Below, in pieces: positions 23,801 to 35,200 of a DNA stretch of 64,000 nucleotides (position 1 is the stretch's first letter; each line of letters starts with the position of its first letter). Source of the DNA: Hofstenia miamia. Lineage: Eukaryota > Xenacoelomorpha > Acoela. The notes below the pieces were generated by a model that was given only the letters and a program-made list of their open reading frames with translations, was not told the origin of the DNA and did not search any database. Both the position numbers and the translations under genes were made by a program. The stretch is from the NCBI GenBank assembly GCA_004352715.1, contig SCFE01000075.1, positions 607,783 to 671,782 on the forward strand, read 5' to 3'.

Positions 23801-26380
23801 NNNNNNNNNNNNNNNNNNNNNNNNNNNNNNNNNNNNNNNNNNNNNNNNNNNNNNNNNNNNNNNNNNNNNNNNNNNNNNNNNNNNNNNNNNNNNNNNNNNN
23901 NNNNNNNNNNNNNNNNNNNNNNNNNNNNNNNNNNNNNNNNNNNNNNNNNNNNNNNNNNNNNNNNNNNNNNNNNNNNNNNNNNNNNNNNNNNNNNNNNNNN
24001 NNNNNNNNNNNNNNNNNNNNNNNNNNNNNNNNNNNNNNNNNNNNNNNNNNNNNNNNNNNNNNNNNNNNNNNNNNNNNNNNNNNNNNNNNNNNNNNNNNNN
24101 NNNNNNNNNNNNNNNNNNNNNNNNNNNNNNNNNNNNNNNNNNNNNNNNNNNNNNNCTCTCTTTGTTCAAGTCCATTCCTCGCGCCATTCTTCTCTATGCG
24201 TCTCCTTGTTGGTGGCCTTCTCGTGCTTTGTTCCACTCCATGGAACGTTTCCAGAAACGCGCTTTCAAATGGATTTCCTCTTTGGACTATAAAGACGCTC
24301 TGCTGAAATTCTCCACTCTCCCGCTGTCACTCTACTTCCATGCCTGTGATCTCCTTCTGTTCAATCGACTACTGACTCGCAAATTGGATCTTGATCCTTT
24401 TGATTTCATTAAGTTCTCTAATTCCTGCTGCACTCGCTCTGATGATGTTGTCACCTTCTCCATTCGTCGTACAAAGAAACATCGCACCCTTCACTCGTTT
24501 TTCAATCGTGCTTGTACTGCTGCTAATTACATCTTGACTCGCAACCCTCCAACAGCGATTGATTTCTTTTCCCCGCCACCGAGCTTCAAGAATTCTTTGA
24601 TGGCTTTCCTCTTTGCTGAGCCCTTCTCCAACTTCGCCTACTCTTCCATGTGCTCCTATTTCATCTCCTGTGACTGTCCTCGCTGCCGTAAAACTTGACT
24701 TGTTTTTATTTTTTTTGTTGTGTATGCCTTCAGCGGCTAAATAAAGTCATTGATTATTATTATTATTATTAAATAGCTCCTTAAAGTTTGAAGTAACGGG
24801 TGTTCAATAATAATCTAGTAATTTTAAATATTTCAAATATTATTAAGAATTAAAAAGGGAAATATAAAGTCAATTAGTATGTATAACGTAAAGCTATCAA
24901 CGGATTAACAACAAGCTGTTTAGCCGCTCTGTTTCTTCACAGATGCAATAATTTCTGTAACCTTGTCATTGTCTATTCATTCCACACAATATCGTATCCA
25001 ATTTTTCAATTATTAATGACTTTTTGCTTGCCGCTTTTGTTTCAATACCATATTTTTTGCTCTGCCCAGAAGTCTACCATGAGACACAATTTAGGTGTTG
25101 CAATGACAGAACAACTTGCGATCAGAATGACGATGCTCGATAAATGGTACTTTGATGCAATTCTTTAGGTACAGTTCCGACGTGCTTGCATAACCAAATT
25201 ATTTGATGAATGTCTTCTTTGTTCAAACTTCTTTTGAATTTGATATAGGATAGTCTGGAGCATCACCCCTGGATTTTGCATAGTATTTATGATTTTGTTT
25301 CAATTAGTTGGATGAAAGCCGAAAGTAAGTTTCATCTTCAATTATTTTGCTCAGAAAGCCATCAGTCATCAACGATCCATAAAGCCCTCCAATCCTCAGC
25401 TGCTGATTTTCTGTGGCATGGAGTTATTTTTCTTTTAATGCCCACATAACTTACAGAGAATGTCATGTTTGGATTCGACTCTTATTTGCCTTCATTGTTT
25501 GCTGAACCGGTATCCGTAATGAGCAGATTCCTCCTCGCTTCGTCTATTTCCACTGATGGTCTTCCACTACCATTTGATTTTTCAGTTGAGTTAGTTGCTT
25601 TATAATCACACATAATGCTGTAAACAGTTTACTTTTGAATTATTCTTTTCTTTGTAAAAAATAGAAATTATATTATTTTGTATTCATTCCTAAATGCAAT
25701 GAGCATGTTTCTTGATTTTGCATCCTGAGTAAATATACTTCTTGGTCATTGAAAACGAACTGAAATTTTTTTCCTTATAAAATCTATGAGTTTGTAAAGG
25801 CTTATGAAATATATTTTAAATCCCTACAATTTATATCACTTTCGTTCCACCGTTAAAAAATATTACTCTTCATAAATATGCATAAATTTTTGTTGAGCAC
25901 TTGCTAATAGCCAATTTTGATGTTTATATTGTCAATTTTGTTAAATGAAGCCATTCTATTCTCCGTGATATTGATGTAGTTGAGGATATAACTCTAGCTT
26001 TAGACTATGTAATTGGTAGCAAGAGTAGTTACATCGCTATGGCTTCGGTTAGACTATGTGATTGATCACGCGTGATCTGTCACATTTTGATACAATCGGA
26101 TGTATAGCCACCGAGATAATTAGCGATGTGACGTGTTTAGTTATTTTTCTTGCTACCAATCACGTAGTCTAACCGTAGCCTAACTATCTCGAGTTGTTAA
26201 ACGGCTATTCTAACAAAATGTGACAGATCACGAGTGACCAATCACATAGTCTAACCTTAGCCTAACGAGCAATTTTTTGGTCTAAAACTAGCCATTGACC
26301 ATTTAAGTCTTTTAGTTATTTCGAGAATTTTGTTCCTTGAACAATTTAAATGTAGTTGTGCTTAAGAGTTTGATTGTCAT

Positions 26381-26413
<33 letters not shown>

Positions 26414-28958
26414 NNNNNNNNNNNNNNNNNNNNNNNNNNNNNNNNNNNNNNNNNNNNNNNNNNNNNNNNNNNNNNNNNNNNNNNNNNNNNNNNNNNNNNN
26501 NNNNNNNNNNNNNNNNNNNNNNNNNNNNNNNNNNNNNNNNNNNNNNNNNNNNNNNNNNNNNNNNNNNNNNNNNNNNNNNNNNNNNNNNNNNNNNTATATA
26601 TATATATCTAATCATATTTTTTCATCGATCAAGCAAATTATAAAAGAATGTGATCAATCTTTTAAGCCTAAATCATTGTAGGCATTTCCAAATGTGTTAT
26701 TGTACGTGGTTGAAAATCTGAATTGTAGACATGCATTACAAAGTTTTAATCATTGGCCTTAACCACTCATAAAGCCAATGCGCTTTAACTAATGCGTTAT
26801 TATTGCGCATGGTAAAACTGTAACATTGTATTTATAAATTTCATTTGTAGGTGCCAGCGCCAAGCGAAGTAATGCCACTTGGATTAAAACATTCATCAAC
26901 AAATGTTTGGTTAAGTGATGGGAATACCGTTGGCAAACTGCATTTCGATCCATTCGACAACATCTTAGCATCTATACGTGGAAGCAAAACTTTATCGCTT
27001 TTCCACCCACTTGAAAATACAAATTTATATGAAGGTCACATTCAAGAAGCTTATCTTCAGGTGCAAGCATCTTCTTTATTATAGTTACTTTTTTTATTGT
27101 GACAATAAGATTAGCTTTTATGGTAACACCAACACAACTAACGAGCAACATACAAATCATCGCGATATCAATACTGTTTTGGGATATGGAACAGTATGAA
27201 TATGATGATGGGTGAATATTTAGCATGCGCAGCAATTTAATTACCCAATTGCTATAATAATAAAAATCGAGTGATCAATTTTATAACTTGAACAAACCGA
27301 TAAATATATTCATTCAATTCTCTATATTTTTCAATAATATTAATAACAGCTTGAATTGACAACTAGAGATGTGCGCGGTGCGGTAGCGGTTAATAAAACA
27401 GTCATTGCAGTAAACCGCAGTGACAAAGCATGCGGTGGCACCGTCAGTCAAAAAAAGTAAATTGTGAATTTGCAGAAAATTTATGTTCAAAATATTTAAT
27501 ATTTAATGAAATATATAAATATTTATAGAATGTGTAATTTGGATGAAAAGAATGCTTAACAGTAAAATTTTATTAAATTATAAGTTGCTGAGCTTATAAG
27601 GTAACGATCGAATTATTGCGGTATATCGCGGTGAATTTCGCGTTTCTACGGCGGTAGGCGGTGGCAAACTGATGATGCGGTGCGCAAGTTTTACAAAAAT
27701 GTCTACCGCGCATACCTCTATTCGCAACTAATTGAGCAGAACTATTCAAACACTTTTCCTTTTTTATTTATGTGGTGATTAAACCTTTGACCAATAAGAT
27801 GAAACATATTTTTTTCAAAAGACAACCACACATTGAAACACTTTAATGAATGAATTTGTGAACACTGGTGATATTGAAACATTCATAACTGACATTTTTC
27901 CATTACTAAAATTAAGCGATAAGAAATATCATTGCAAATTTGTTTATTCTCTTAAGCTCATCTTCAAACATTCATAGTATTCAAAAAAGCTCACAAACTA
28001 TTCCTTTTCTTAGTTGTTGTTATCGTGCAGAGGCGTGTTTAGGATTTTTAAAACGAGGGGGGGGAGGGGGCTGACACCCATTTTTACAGTAAATTTACAG
28101 AAGATGCAATCGTCTCCTTTTAGCACCAAATCGATTGATGACATCTTGAATCATAGTGAACTATTTTCAATTTTGAGGACAAGAGAACATTTTAATTAAT
28201 TATCTGTTTCTGCAANNNNNNNNNNNNNNNNNNNNNCCCATTTTTACAGTAAATTTACAGAAGATGCAATCGTCTCCTTTTAGCACCAAATCGATTGATG
28301 ACATCTTGAATCATAGTGAACTATTTTCAATTTTGAGGACAAGAGAACATTTTAATTAATTATCTGTTTCTGCAACAATAGGCAACATTTTTAGAGAACA
28401 TTGTTTCTATTTAATGCCAAAATATTGTGTGCAACTTTATAATCATGCATATTCTTGGAATACATCAATACATTATATTTTTGTATTTTTGTTAACCAAT
28501 GAACTAATGACAAGTTACTTCAGTATTCCATGTTTTACACATGTCCATTTTAGTTTAATCTTTCAAATTTCAAGTTCACAAGAGAAGGTTTACAAGCTAG
28601 CACAGCAATGGTGATGTCTCCTATTGATCTAGACAATGTCGACTATGAAAAATTCGCTCTTTTCCGAAATGCACATTCAGTCACTTGTACGATAAGTAAG
28701 TGCTCTTTATGTGGAGACAGATTCAAGAATTTCCTATCGGGGTCTTACGAGCAATGGTAATCCGAATATTTAGATGAAGGAGATTTCCTCTACTTACCTG
28801 CATTTTGGTGGCATGAAGTAAGATCTAGTCCCGATAAAGCAACACATACTTGGAATCTTGCAGTCAACTATTGGTTCCATCCATTTTATTCAAAACTTTT
28901 TCCATGCCAGTTATGTCCACTCAAGGTGAACCCTCTGTACAATCATTTGATTTTGTAG
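20824..28958 (+). CDS. Secretory-pathway JmjC (cupin_8) 2-oxoglutarate oxygenase with thioredoxin-like N-terminus, 7 exons
   Basis: Exons: 20824-21069, 21164-21442, 21483-21677, 22813-23046, 26851-27060, 28575-28695, 28774-28958; all junctions are GT-AG and the reading phase is kept throughout, giving about 490 residues. Exon 1 starts with a signal peptide (MPFTIVFFVIFLYKCNSA), so an ER or secreted protein is predicted. Exons 1-2 look like a degenerate thioredoxin fold (PTIILF strand followed by an EELLAFI helix); this is inference. Exons 3-7 form the JmjC domain: iron ligands H and D in LHFDPFDN (26941-26949) and the distal H in GDFLYLPAFWWHEV (codon 28812-28814). Members of this fold hydroxylate or demethylate protein side chains using Fe(II) and 2-oxoglutarate; the substrate is unknown. 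The end reads FPCQLCPLK and then ten residues to TAG; a splice at the gtgaac at 28926 is an alternative. Intron 4 holds a LINE and intron 5 a hAT MITE. Intron 2 is only 40 nt. AATAAA lies at 29073. Confidence 0.85.
21678..22812. other. JmjC intron 3, no element recognised
   Basis: Overlapping open stretches at 21947-22472 give protein-like sequence in two frames without a family I can name. They may be a decayed insertion. The rest is AT-rich. Confidence 0.3.
23300..24770 (+). mobile_element. LINE family 2 (CR1/Jockey-type), 5'-truncated, with assembly gap
   Basis: Lies in JmjC intron 4. The frame opens inside the RT: SSQHGNLPGRSTITNLL, IIFLDISKAFDRLPHSILLDKL, TSGAPQGSVFAVLFF. 460 Ns (23696-24155) replace the YxDD region. 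The C-terminal part RAILLYASPCWWPSRALFHS to the end CDCPRCRKT is open to 24698. The 3' UTR ends GGCTAAATAAAG and an (ATT)n tail (about 24751-24770). Other copies in the window are at 39487, 45231-48320 and 63720. Confidence 0.85.
23696..24155. other. Assembly gap, 460 N
   Basis: Run of N inside a LINE. ORFs drawn across it are not real. Confidence 1.
24771..26040. other. JmjC intron 4, right part, no clear gene
   Basis: Minus-strand translation of about 25640-24900 gives short protein-like stretches (GSGRPSVEIDEARRN, KAASKKSLIIEKLD) broken by many stops, perhaps a very old transposase. No family can be named. Confidence 0.3.
26041..26262. mobile_element. Foldback MITE-like element with 49-bp arms
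   Basis: Arm 1 (26041-26089) and the inverse of arm 2 (26214-26262) agree at about 45 of 49 positions, sharing GGTTAGACTATGTGATTG and GTGATCTGTCACATTTTG. A further inverted block (CTTGCTACCAATCACGTAGT, near 26150) pairs with 26008-26030. A partial copy lies at 58395-58478. Confidence 0.7.
26381..26608. repeat. (TA)n microsatellite with assembly gap 26414-26594
   Basis: TA repeats on both sides of 181 Ns. The gap is probably just unassembled repeat. Confidence 0.9.
27364..27720. mobile_element. Non-autonomous hAT-type element with GCGGTA subterminal repeats
   Basis: Left end TAGAGATGTGCGCGGT; inverse of the right end TAGAGGTATGCGCGGT (14 of 16). Flanking TTGACAAC (27356-27363) and TTCGCAAC (27721-27728) agree at 6 of 8. 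GCGGTA, GCGGTG and inverses recur inside both ends. 357 bp, non-coding, in JmjC intron 5. Confidence 0.65.
28077..28375. other. Assembly artefact: 139-bp direct duplicate around an N gap
   Basis: 28077-28215 and 28237-28375 appear identical and are separated by 21 Ns (28216-28236). Two overlapping contig ends were probably not merged. It lies within JmjC intron 5. Confidence 0.85.
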
Positions 28959-29072
28959 TTTTTTATAGTACTGTAATTTCATTTTTTGTTTTGACTTCTT
29001 CTTGGTGATTATATGAAATTGCATCATGCAATATGTCTTTTGTCAGGGAATGTTTGAGTTTTGTCAAGTTGC

Positions 29073-29078
29073 AATAAA
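29073..29078 (+). terminator. Polyadenylation signal of the JmjC gene
   Basis: AATAAA lies about 115 nt after the JmjC stop codon and about 180 nt before the PEX14 start. A T-rich stretch follows. It fits as the 3' end of the upstream transcript in a tightly spaced gene pair. Confidence 0.5.
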
Positions 29079-29237
29079 AAATTTTTCCTTGCTTCTGTAT
29101 TCAGTCCTGTTTCTGTTTAATGACCTTTCTTATGTTTATTTTACTCATACGTGTTTATTAAAATAAAACACATTTTAGAATCGTATATTTACCATTCTTA
29201 TTACCATTGATCACAAGCTAAGTAGTTTTCATTTTGT

Positions 29238-29257
29238 GTTTAGTGTTTTAGTCAATG
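29238..29257 (+). promoter_or_regulatory. 3' splice acceptor 3 nt before the PEX14 start codon
   Basis: TTTAGTGTTTTAG ends at 29251, followed by TCA and the ATG at 29255. With the upstream gene's poly(A) signal only about 180 nt away, this is the layout expected for a downstream gene of a trans-spliced pair. A cis-spliced 5'-UTR intron remains possible. Confidence 0.5.
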
Positions 29258-32200
29258 GTTTTAAGCTCAGACCATAATTCAAATGGATCTGAAAACCAAA
29301 GTCAGAATCCAGAAAAGTCACTTGAAGATGTGGATTCTCAAGACCCCAAATTAGAAGACTCTCAGGACATTCACGAACAGGCTTCCATAACTGACCAATC
29401 AAGTATGATTACCTCTTATTTTTAGATGTATAAGACGCTCGTTTATGTGTAATAGTTTGAGCAAAATTGGGATACCTTTCATTAATTTTATTTAGAAGAG
29501 CATGTTGAATTGACGAGGCATGACATAATTGCTGTTGGCGCTAAATTTCTCTCTAGTCGCCGGCTTTCTTCAACATCGACTGAAGAAAAAATTAGGTATC
29601 TTCGTCAAAAGGGTCTTTCAGAACAAGAGATTTCAGATGCATTTGCCCTAGCTAATATTCCAATGTGTGCTAGCAGCGAGGTATTTGTCTTTATTTCTAC
29701 ATTACTATATATATATATATATATATACAATTTAATTTTTATTTTTGTATGAAGCGTTTGTAAAAGTTGAATAGCGAATTTAATGGTTTTGTATGAAAAT
29801 CCCAATTTAATGATAATAGAATAATGGTTTTTAACATTGTATAATCTACATATTCACGCGCGGATCCAAAATTTCCAATATCTGCTGTGCTGTGAAAAAT
29901 TTGCCGGGCCCTGGAATTTCTAATATTTCAGTGATCAAGTTCTGTAAACCTTCTAGAAAACCAGTATTTTATTCATGCTATTTACATTAGTAGTTTTCAA
30001 GTGATATAAGTAATGCGATGTAGACCTATTGTTGTATCGAAGATTGACACATGTCGAATTTTTGAAAAACCTTCCAAAAACTTGGTTTTTTCTGAAAAGA
30101 AAGCAATTTCATATAAATGGTACTATGACAATTGAGAAACAACAATGCCTAACTAAAACAAAGAACATTATGAACGACAAAGAAGTGCGAGATCAGAAGA
30201 AAACATTACCGAGATCAACCAAATAATTAAGAAATCTTTTCAAAGTTTGACGAAACTTTCAACTAAAACACGATTTAATCCTCCTGCTGTGCGGTCAGAT
30301 TTGTAACACTTTCTGTGCATAAAAAGCTGTTTCTTTTCATTATATTAATATATGTGAATGGAAATTGCTAACAGGCAATTGTAATGAATTATAAAACATA
30401 ACAAAGACTTCTTTACGGACTGTATACACGTGTTTGACCTTACACGAGTGTTACAAAAGTTACAGCACAGCAATAAACGTCACGTAGCTTAGAACTCTAA
30501 ACAATTGACGAATGCTTGCAAATGTTCCTTACACACAAATCTTTTGCAGTATGGACAAGCCGTTCGAGTTTGTTTATATGACTCACACTTGCAGCCCCCT
30601 CTGGTAGCTGGTGATGATTGGGATGGAATTCTTTCACGGGCTTTTTCGACCTGTTGTACTCCCGCCGGCTCCATAACGTATCGTAATTGGAGAGGAAGTC
30701 TTGGATTTTGAGCGCGTCGTTGAATGTTTGGGAACCTAATACTCTTACTCAGTTCAAGAAGGAAGAGACGTTGCTGATTCAGCTTTCCGTCCATGTATTG
30801 TGGGTTGTGACTCGTCCAAATCAAGAAGGCGTTCCATGCAACCAAGTTGATCATATTAAACCAAAGTTTTGTTGGCCATCTTCTGGTTTGGCGCGAGCAA
30901 CTGTAACCGTGCAAGACCTGATCGACCGTATCAACAGCATCTTTGCTTTTGTTGTATGCAAAGATAATGTTGGGTTTTCGGTCTTCTCTTTCAGATATTT
31001 GATTGTCAGATGGCATCATTGAGAGAATATTTACGGCTTCTCCTTTTTTCGGTGCATAGGAACAAAGGGACATTTGATCGCTGAATCCAAAGAGAGTACT
31101 GTGTTGTTCACGGCGTTTGTACTTGCAAAATTCGGATGGTAAATGCCGTTTGTTACTTCGAATAGTTCCAAAAATTGTTAGTTTCTTTTGCAACATGCTT
31201 TGAGCGAGGGGAATGCTTGTGAAAAAATTATCACAAGTAATATTTCGTCTGGAACCTTCCAAAGGTCATGCACAACACGCTGGGCCAATAAAACTTCAGG
31301 CAAGTTTCCAGTCTTACCCAAATAGATCTGGGCATTTTGGACGTAATCCGTTGAAGAATCAGATAGAATCCATATCTTTAGACCATATTTGTCTGGATTC
31401 ACAGGTATGTACACACAAAATTTGCAATGCCCGCGAAATCTGACTAATTGTTCATCAACTGTGACATTGGGGCCTGGCATGAAGGTTTGCTTGCTATTTG
31501 ACAAGAAGAGTTCCCAAATATCACGAAAAGCAGCAATTTTGTCACGTTCTCTTCTTTCTTGACGAGTGTCTTTGTTATCAAAGCGAATGAAGCGCATGAG
31601 CATTTGAAAGCTTTGCAAAGAAAAAGTGGCTCGAAGTAGCGGTCTACCTATCTCACTGTTCCAATGCTGCTCTAAACTTTTGTGTCTACTTACCGATGAA
31701 AAGGAGGCAGCCAATGAAGGCTTTGAGTTCAATCAGATCCATCTCTTCATCTTTCCATGAGCCCGCTCTTGTTTTCTTGTCATGTCTCTTGTTATATGTG
31801 CATTTCTGCTGATTTGTTTGTCCATTTCACAATTTTTTCCAGCATGTTATCAGTTACAAATAGAGCAAAAGTGCTTTCTATCGTGCGCTTTTCAGTTTGC
31901 CTGACTGGCTTAGGTCTGTTCTCACGAAGACTGTTGGCGGCGTTACTTCTTCCTGTCGAAGGGGGACTTTTAAACCACTTAGTCCCATCACGACCCCGGA
32001 AATCTTCAGTTGGTTCTTCATCACTGCTTTCGGAATCGACAGGATTTTCTTCTGTGTTCTCATCTTCCTCACTTTCTTGCTCATCAATTTCATCTTCCTC
32101 GATATCTTCTTCTTCGGCATTGCTCTCATCAACAGGAGCATCGCTTTCCTGAACAAGTTGAAAAAATGTTGGCGCAGCTTGTCAGCTCGGACGGCTGATT

Positions 32201-35200
32201 CTTCTTGCACTTGCGCGCTCGAATGCAATGAAATGTGTCATACCCATTCCCTGCGCCTGTCAGCCAACCACGTGAGTGCTGTTCAAGAAGGCTTTTCGCG
32301 TTACGTAAAATCAATAGTAAACCGGCAGATTTTTATGTGGGGACATCTACACCTTTTACCGATGAATTTCGGACTATGTGCCAATGAATTTCGGAAATGT
32401 GCCAATGAATTTCGGAAATGTGACATTGAATTTCGGAAATGTGACATTGAATTTCGGACAAGTTACCAATGAAATTCGGACATTTTTTATTACTGTATTA
32501 AGGTCATTCTTGATCTTGTTATTTCTTATTGTATACATGTTGAATGCATAGTACTTACTAAGTATCTCATTTTTTGTTACAGATTGTAGTAAATGGCATG
32601 AACTCAGCATTACTTTTAATTTATATGACAGACTGATTTTCACAAACCATTCATAGACCTGATGAATATCCTCCCCCTTTATTTAGAAGAGATTTTATAG
32701 CCTAATCATAAGAATACCCTTCCATGTTACCCACAATCTTTGATATTACCAAGGATGGACAATTGTTCACCTAAATATATTTTAGCCTTGTCTTTATGGT
32801 CAACTTGAAAAATGGGGGAAATATGCAACTACTCCAGAGTACACTGCCAAATTCTCTATTTAACTATTGATGACGGATTAGGGTGCAAGTCGATCCAGGA
32901 AAAGTTTACTTCAATATTTTTACAAGGATAGTACAGCTACAGGAATGAATGGCTAGGATTTTAGTTGCACACTTTGATGAAAACCATGTAAAAGATAAAA
33001 GAAATCATGACAACACCATAAAATTTCTTTTAATTATTTTCAATTGAAATTCTTATCAATTGAGCAAAATTTTGATAGTAATCAAAGGAATATTTACATA
33101 AATCCAATTCTAACAGTAAATATCATGTGCAATATATAAATTTTCATGACCTTTGTGTTACATTCAGTGATGAATACTATTGTTAAGTAGGTATAGCAAT
33201 TCCGTAAAAACATCAAGGTCAATAAAATAATATAAGTATTTAAACTTACTCAAAATTTCTATTTTCACTTGCGTAAATCATGTAAATGTGCATATTTATA
33301 TTTTGATTATTCAACTAAATTTTTTTCATGTGCGAAAAATGAAACTTAATAAGAAATTTTAATATTGATGAATATTTTGTTTATAGAAGCACTTATAGTT
33401 CATAAGTTTTAGAAAAATTATATAATTTAGTCGTTTTTCGCCTACTAAAATAGAAACTTTGCTTACTTTAAGGAATTCAATAGCGAAAGGCGCGTTTACA
33501 TTTGTGCGTCAAGAGGAAAGTTGAACACAAAATAGATCGAAAATATATTCCGTTCCTCTCCGCCGTGCGCTTTCGCTTTCAATTTTGTGGGGTGTTTACA
33601 TTAGGAATCTATTGAAATCGTCTAATGAAATCAACATGAGGAACAGATGTAAACGCGACCATGCACTGTTGAAATCTTCAAATGAAATCAACATGAGGAA
33701 CAGATGTAAACGCGACCATGCGCTATTGAATTCGCTTGACGAATTCCTCAAGTTGAACCAGTGTAAACGGGGCTTTAAAGGAAAGTTTTGAGGCGCGACT
33801 TGAAGAACAACCTCAAGTTAAAATCGTACACATTTTATTACAGGCGTCACAGCATTTACGGAATAACGACAAGTTTGAATATTACCTCAAGATTAGGAAT
33901 AGATCAAACATTATTTTCATTTTCAGCAATGAATGTCATATTTATCTTAATGGCGGAACTAAGCAGGCGTGGTCGCAGAAAATTTTGAATGGTGGATCAA
34001 TTCAATTCTTTTCAATGATTTGTAAGGTTCTTCTCAAAAAATACTTAAAGGGTGTCTATCTTACGAAAAAAGTACTAAAAATATTTTTTATCACAATATT
34101 CACATAAAAAAATCGTAATTTCATATTGTGTTTACAAATATTTTGAAAAGGGGGCGTCCGTCCCTCTGCCGCCTAAAACCGCGCCTGAATTAGGTAAAAC
34201 CGATTGTTGTGTTAAGAAAGTCTCAAAAACTAATTGTTTTGTGCAGTCTGAGTTAAAATCTAATGTATGGCCAATTCTTTTTTGTAGATAATTCGTTAGA
34301 TAATGTCTGCAAAGTCACAATGAATGCTTATATTTAAAGGTTAGAAAGTCATGAATGGTGATATTCATTCGGACATCTGATTCTTGCAGGTTAGCGCCAA
34401 TGTTTGGTTAAACTCTCGTTTTGGAAAAAAGGAGAAATCCGAGCAAAATTGATGTCTTAATGAAAGTTTTCCGTGAAATTCTCCCTTCAATCAACCACGC
34501 TGCACAGTGATAACAAATGTTGATACCTGTGTATTAAACAACAGGGGGTTACTTTGAAAATTTAGTACAGTTTAATAATGAAAAGCACATGAATTTGTAT
34601 ATCTTCAAGTTTTACTTTCTACGTTTAATACTTTTTTTTAAAGTATAATTGAAGCCTTTTATCTTAAGAACACATTTTATACACATTTGTTTAGATTAAA
34701 ATTTATTTCGAATTTGTTTTTCTCTCTCGTTCTTTCAATTTATAATTTTTAAAAATTAAGATTTTCTTTCAATGACGTAATTAATGACGCAATAATATAT
34801 TTTGTGTGAAAACGCGGTAAGTTAAATATTGAGTTTTGTTATTTTTAATAACATTTAATGTTGGTGTATTCAAATGAGCGCATGTTTATCCAATGCAAAA
34901 TTTATCGGTTTAATGGATTTACATAATTGTATTTTAAGCAATACTTTACTTCTTTCTAAAAATAGGTCGTTATAAAATTTTCGATATTAATATTAAACGC
35001 GTTTTTATTTTGTAAGAATGTAATTTTCAAAGTGCGTGAAAGCATTCCAATTTCAAGATTATTAGAGTAAAATATTCGTGATTATTTTTGTACTATTAAC
35101 GTTTAATGTAAAATAGTGAACTATATTCACAAAACGTCTCTTACTTCCTAATATAAATTGCAATAATATACGAACTATATATTTTATCTGTAAACATTTC

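Noticed and set aside
23279-24698. Long ORFs of 337 and 379 codons
   Set aside because: They run through 460 Ns. Only the LINE RT parts on each side are real sequence.
26337-26681. ORFs of Tyr-Ile repeats here and at 59916-60233
   Set aside because: Translations of (TA)n microsatellite and N-runs.
31757-32472. Ser/Phe-rich plus-strand ORFs
   Set aside because: Antisense of the acidic N-terminus of the piggyBac transposase.
32361-32485. CRISPR-like array
   Set aside because: Units are contiguous 21-bp tandem copies without spacers, in animal DNA.
33585-33791. 68-codon ORF with repeated SSNEINMRNRCKRDHA
   Set aside because: By-product of 57-bp tandem units in a MITE; no start context or other support.
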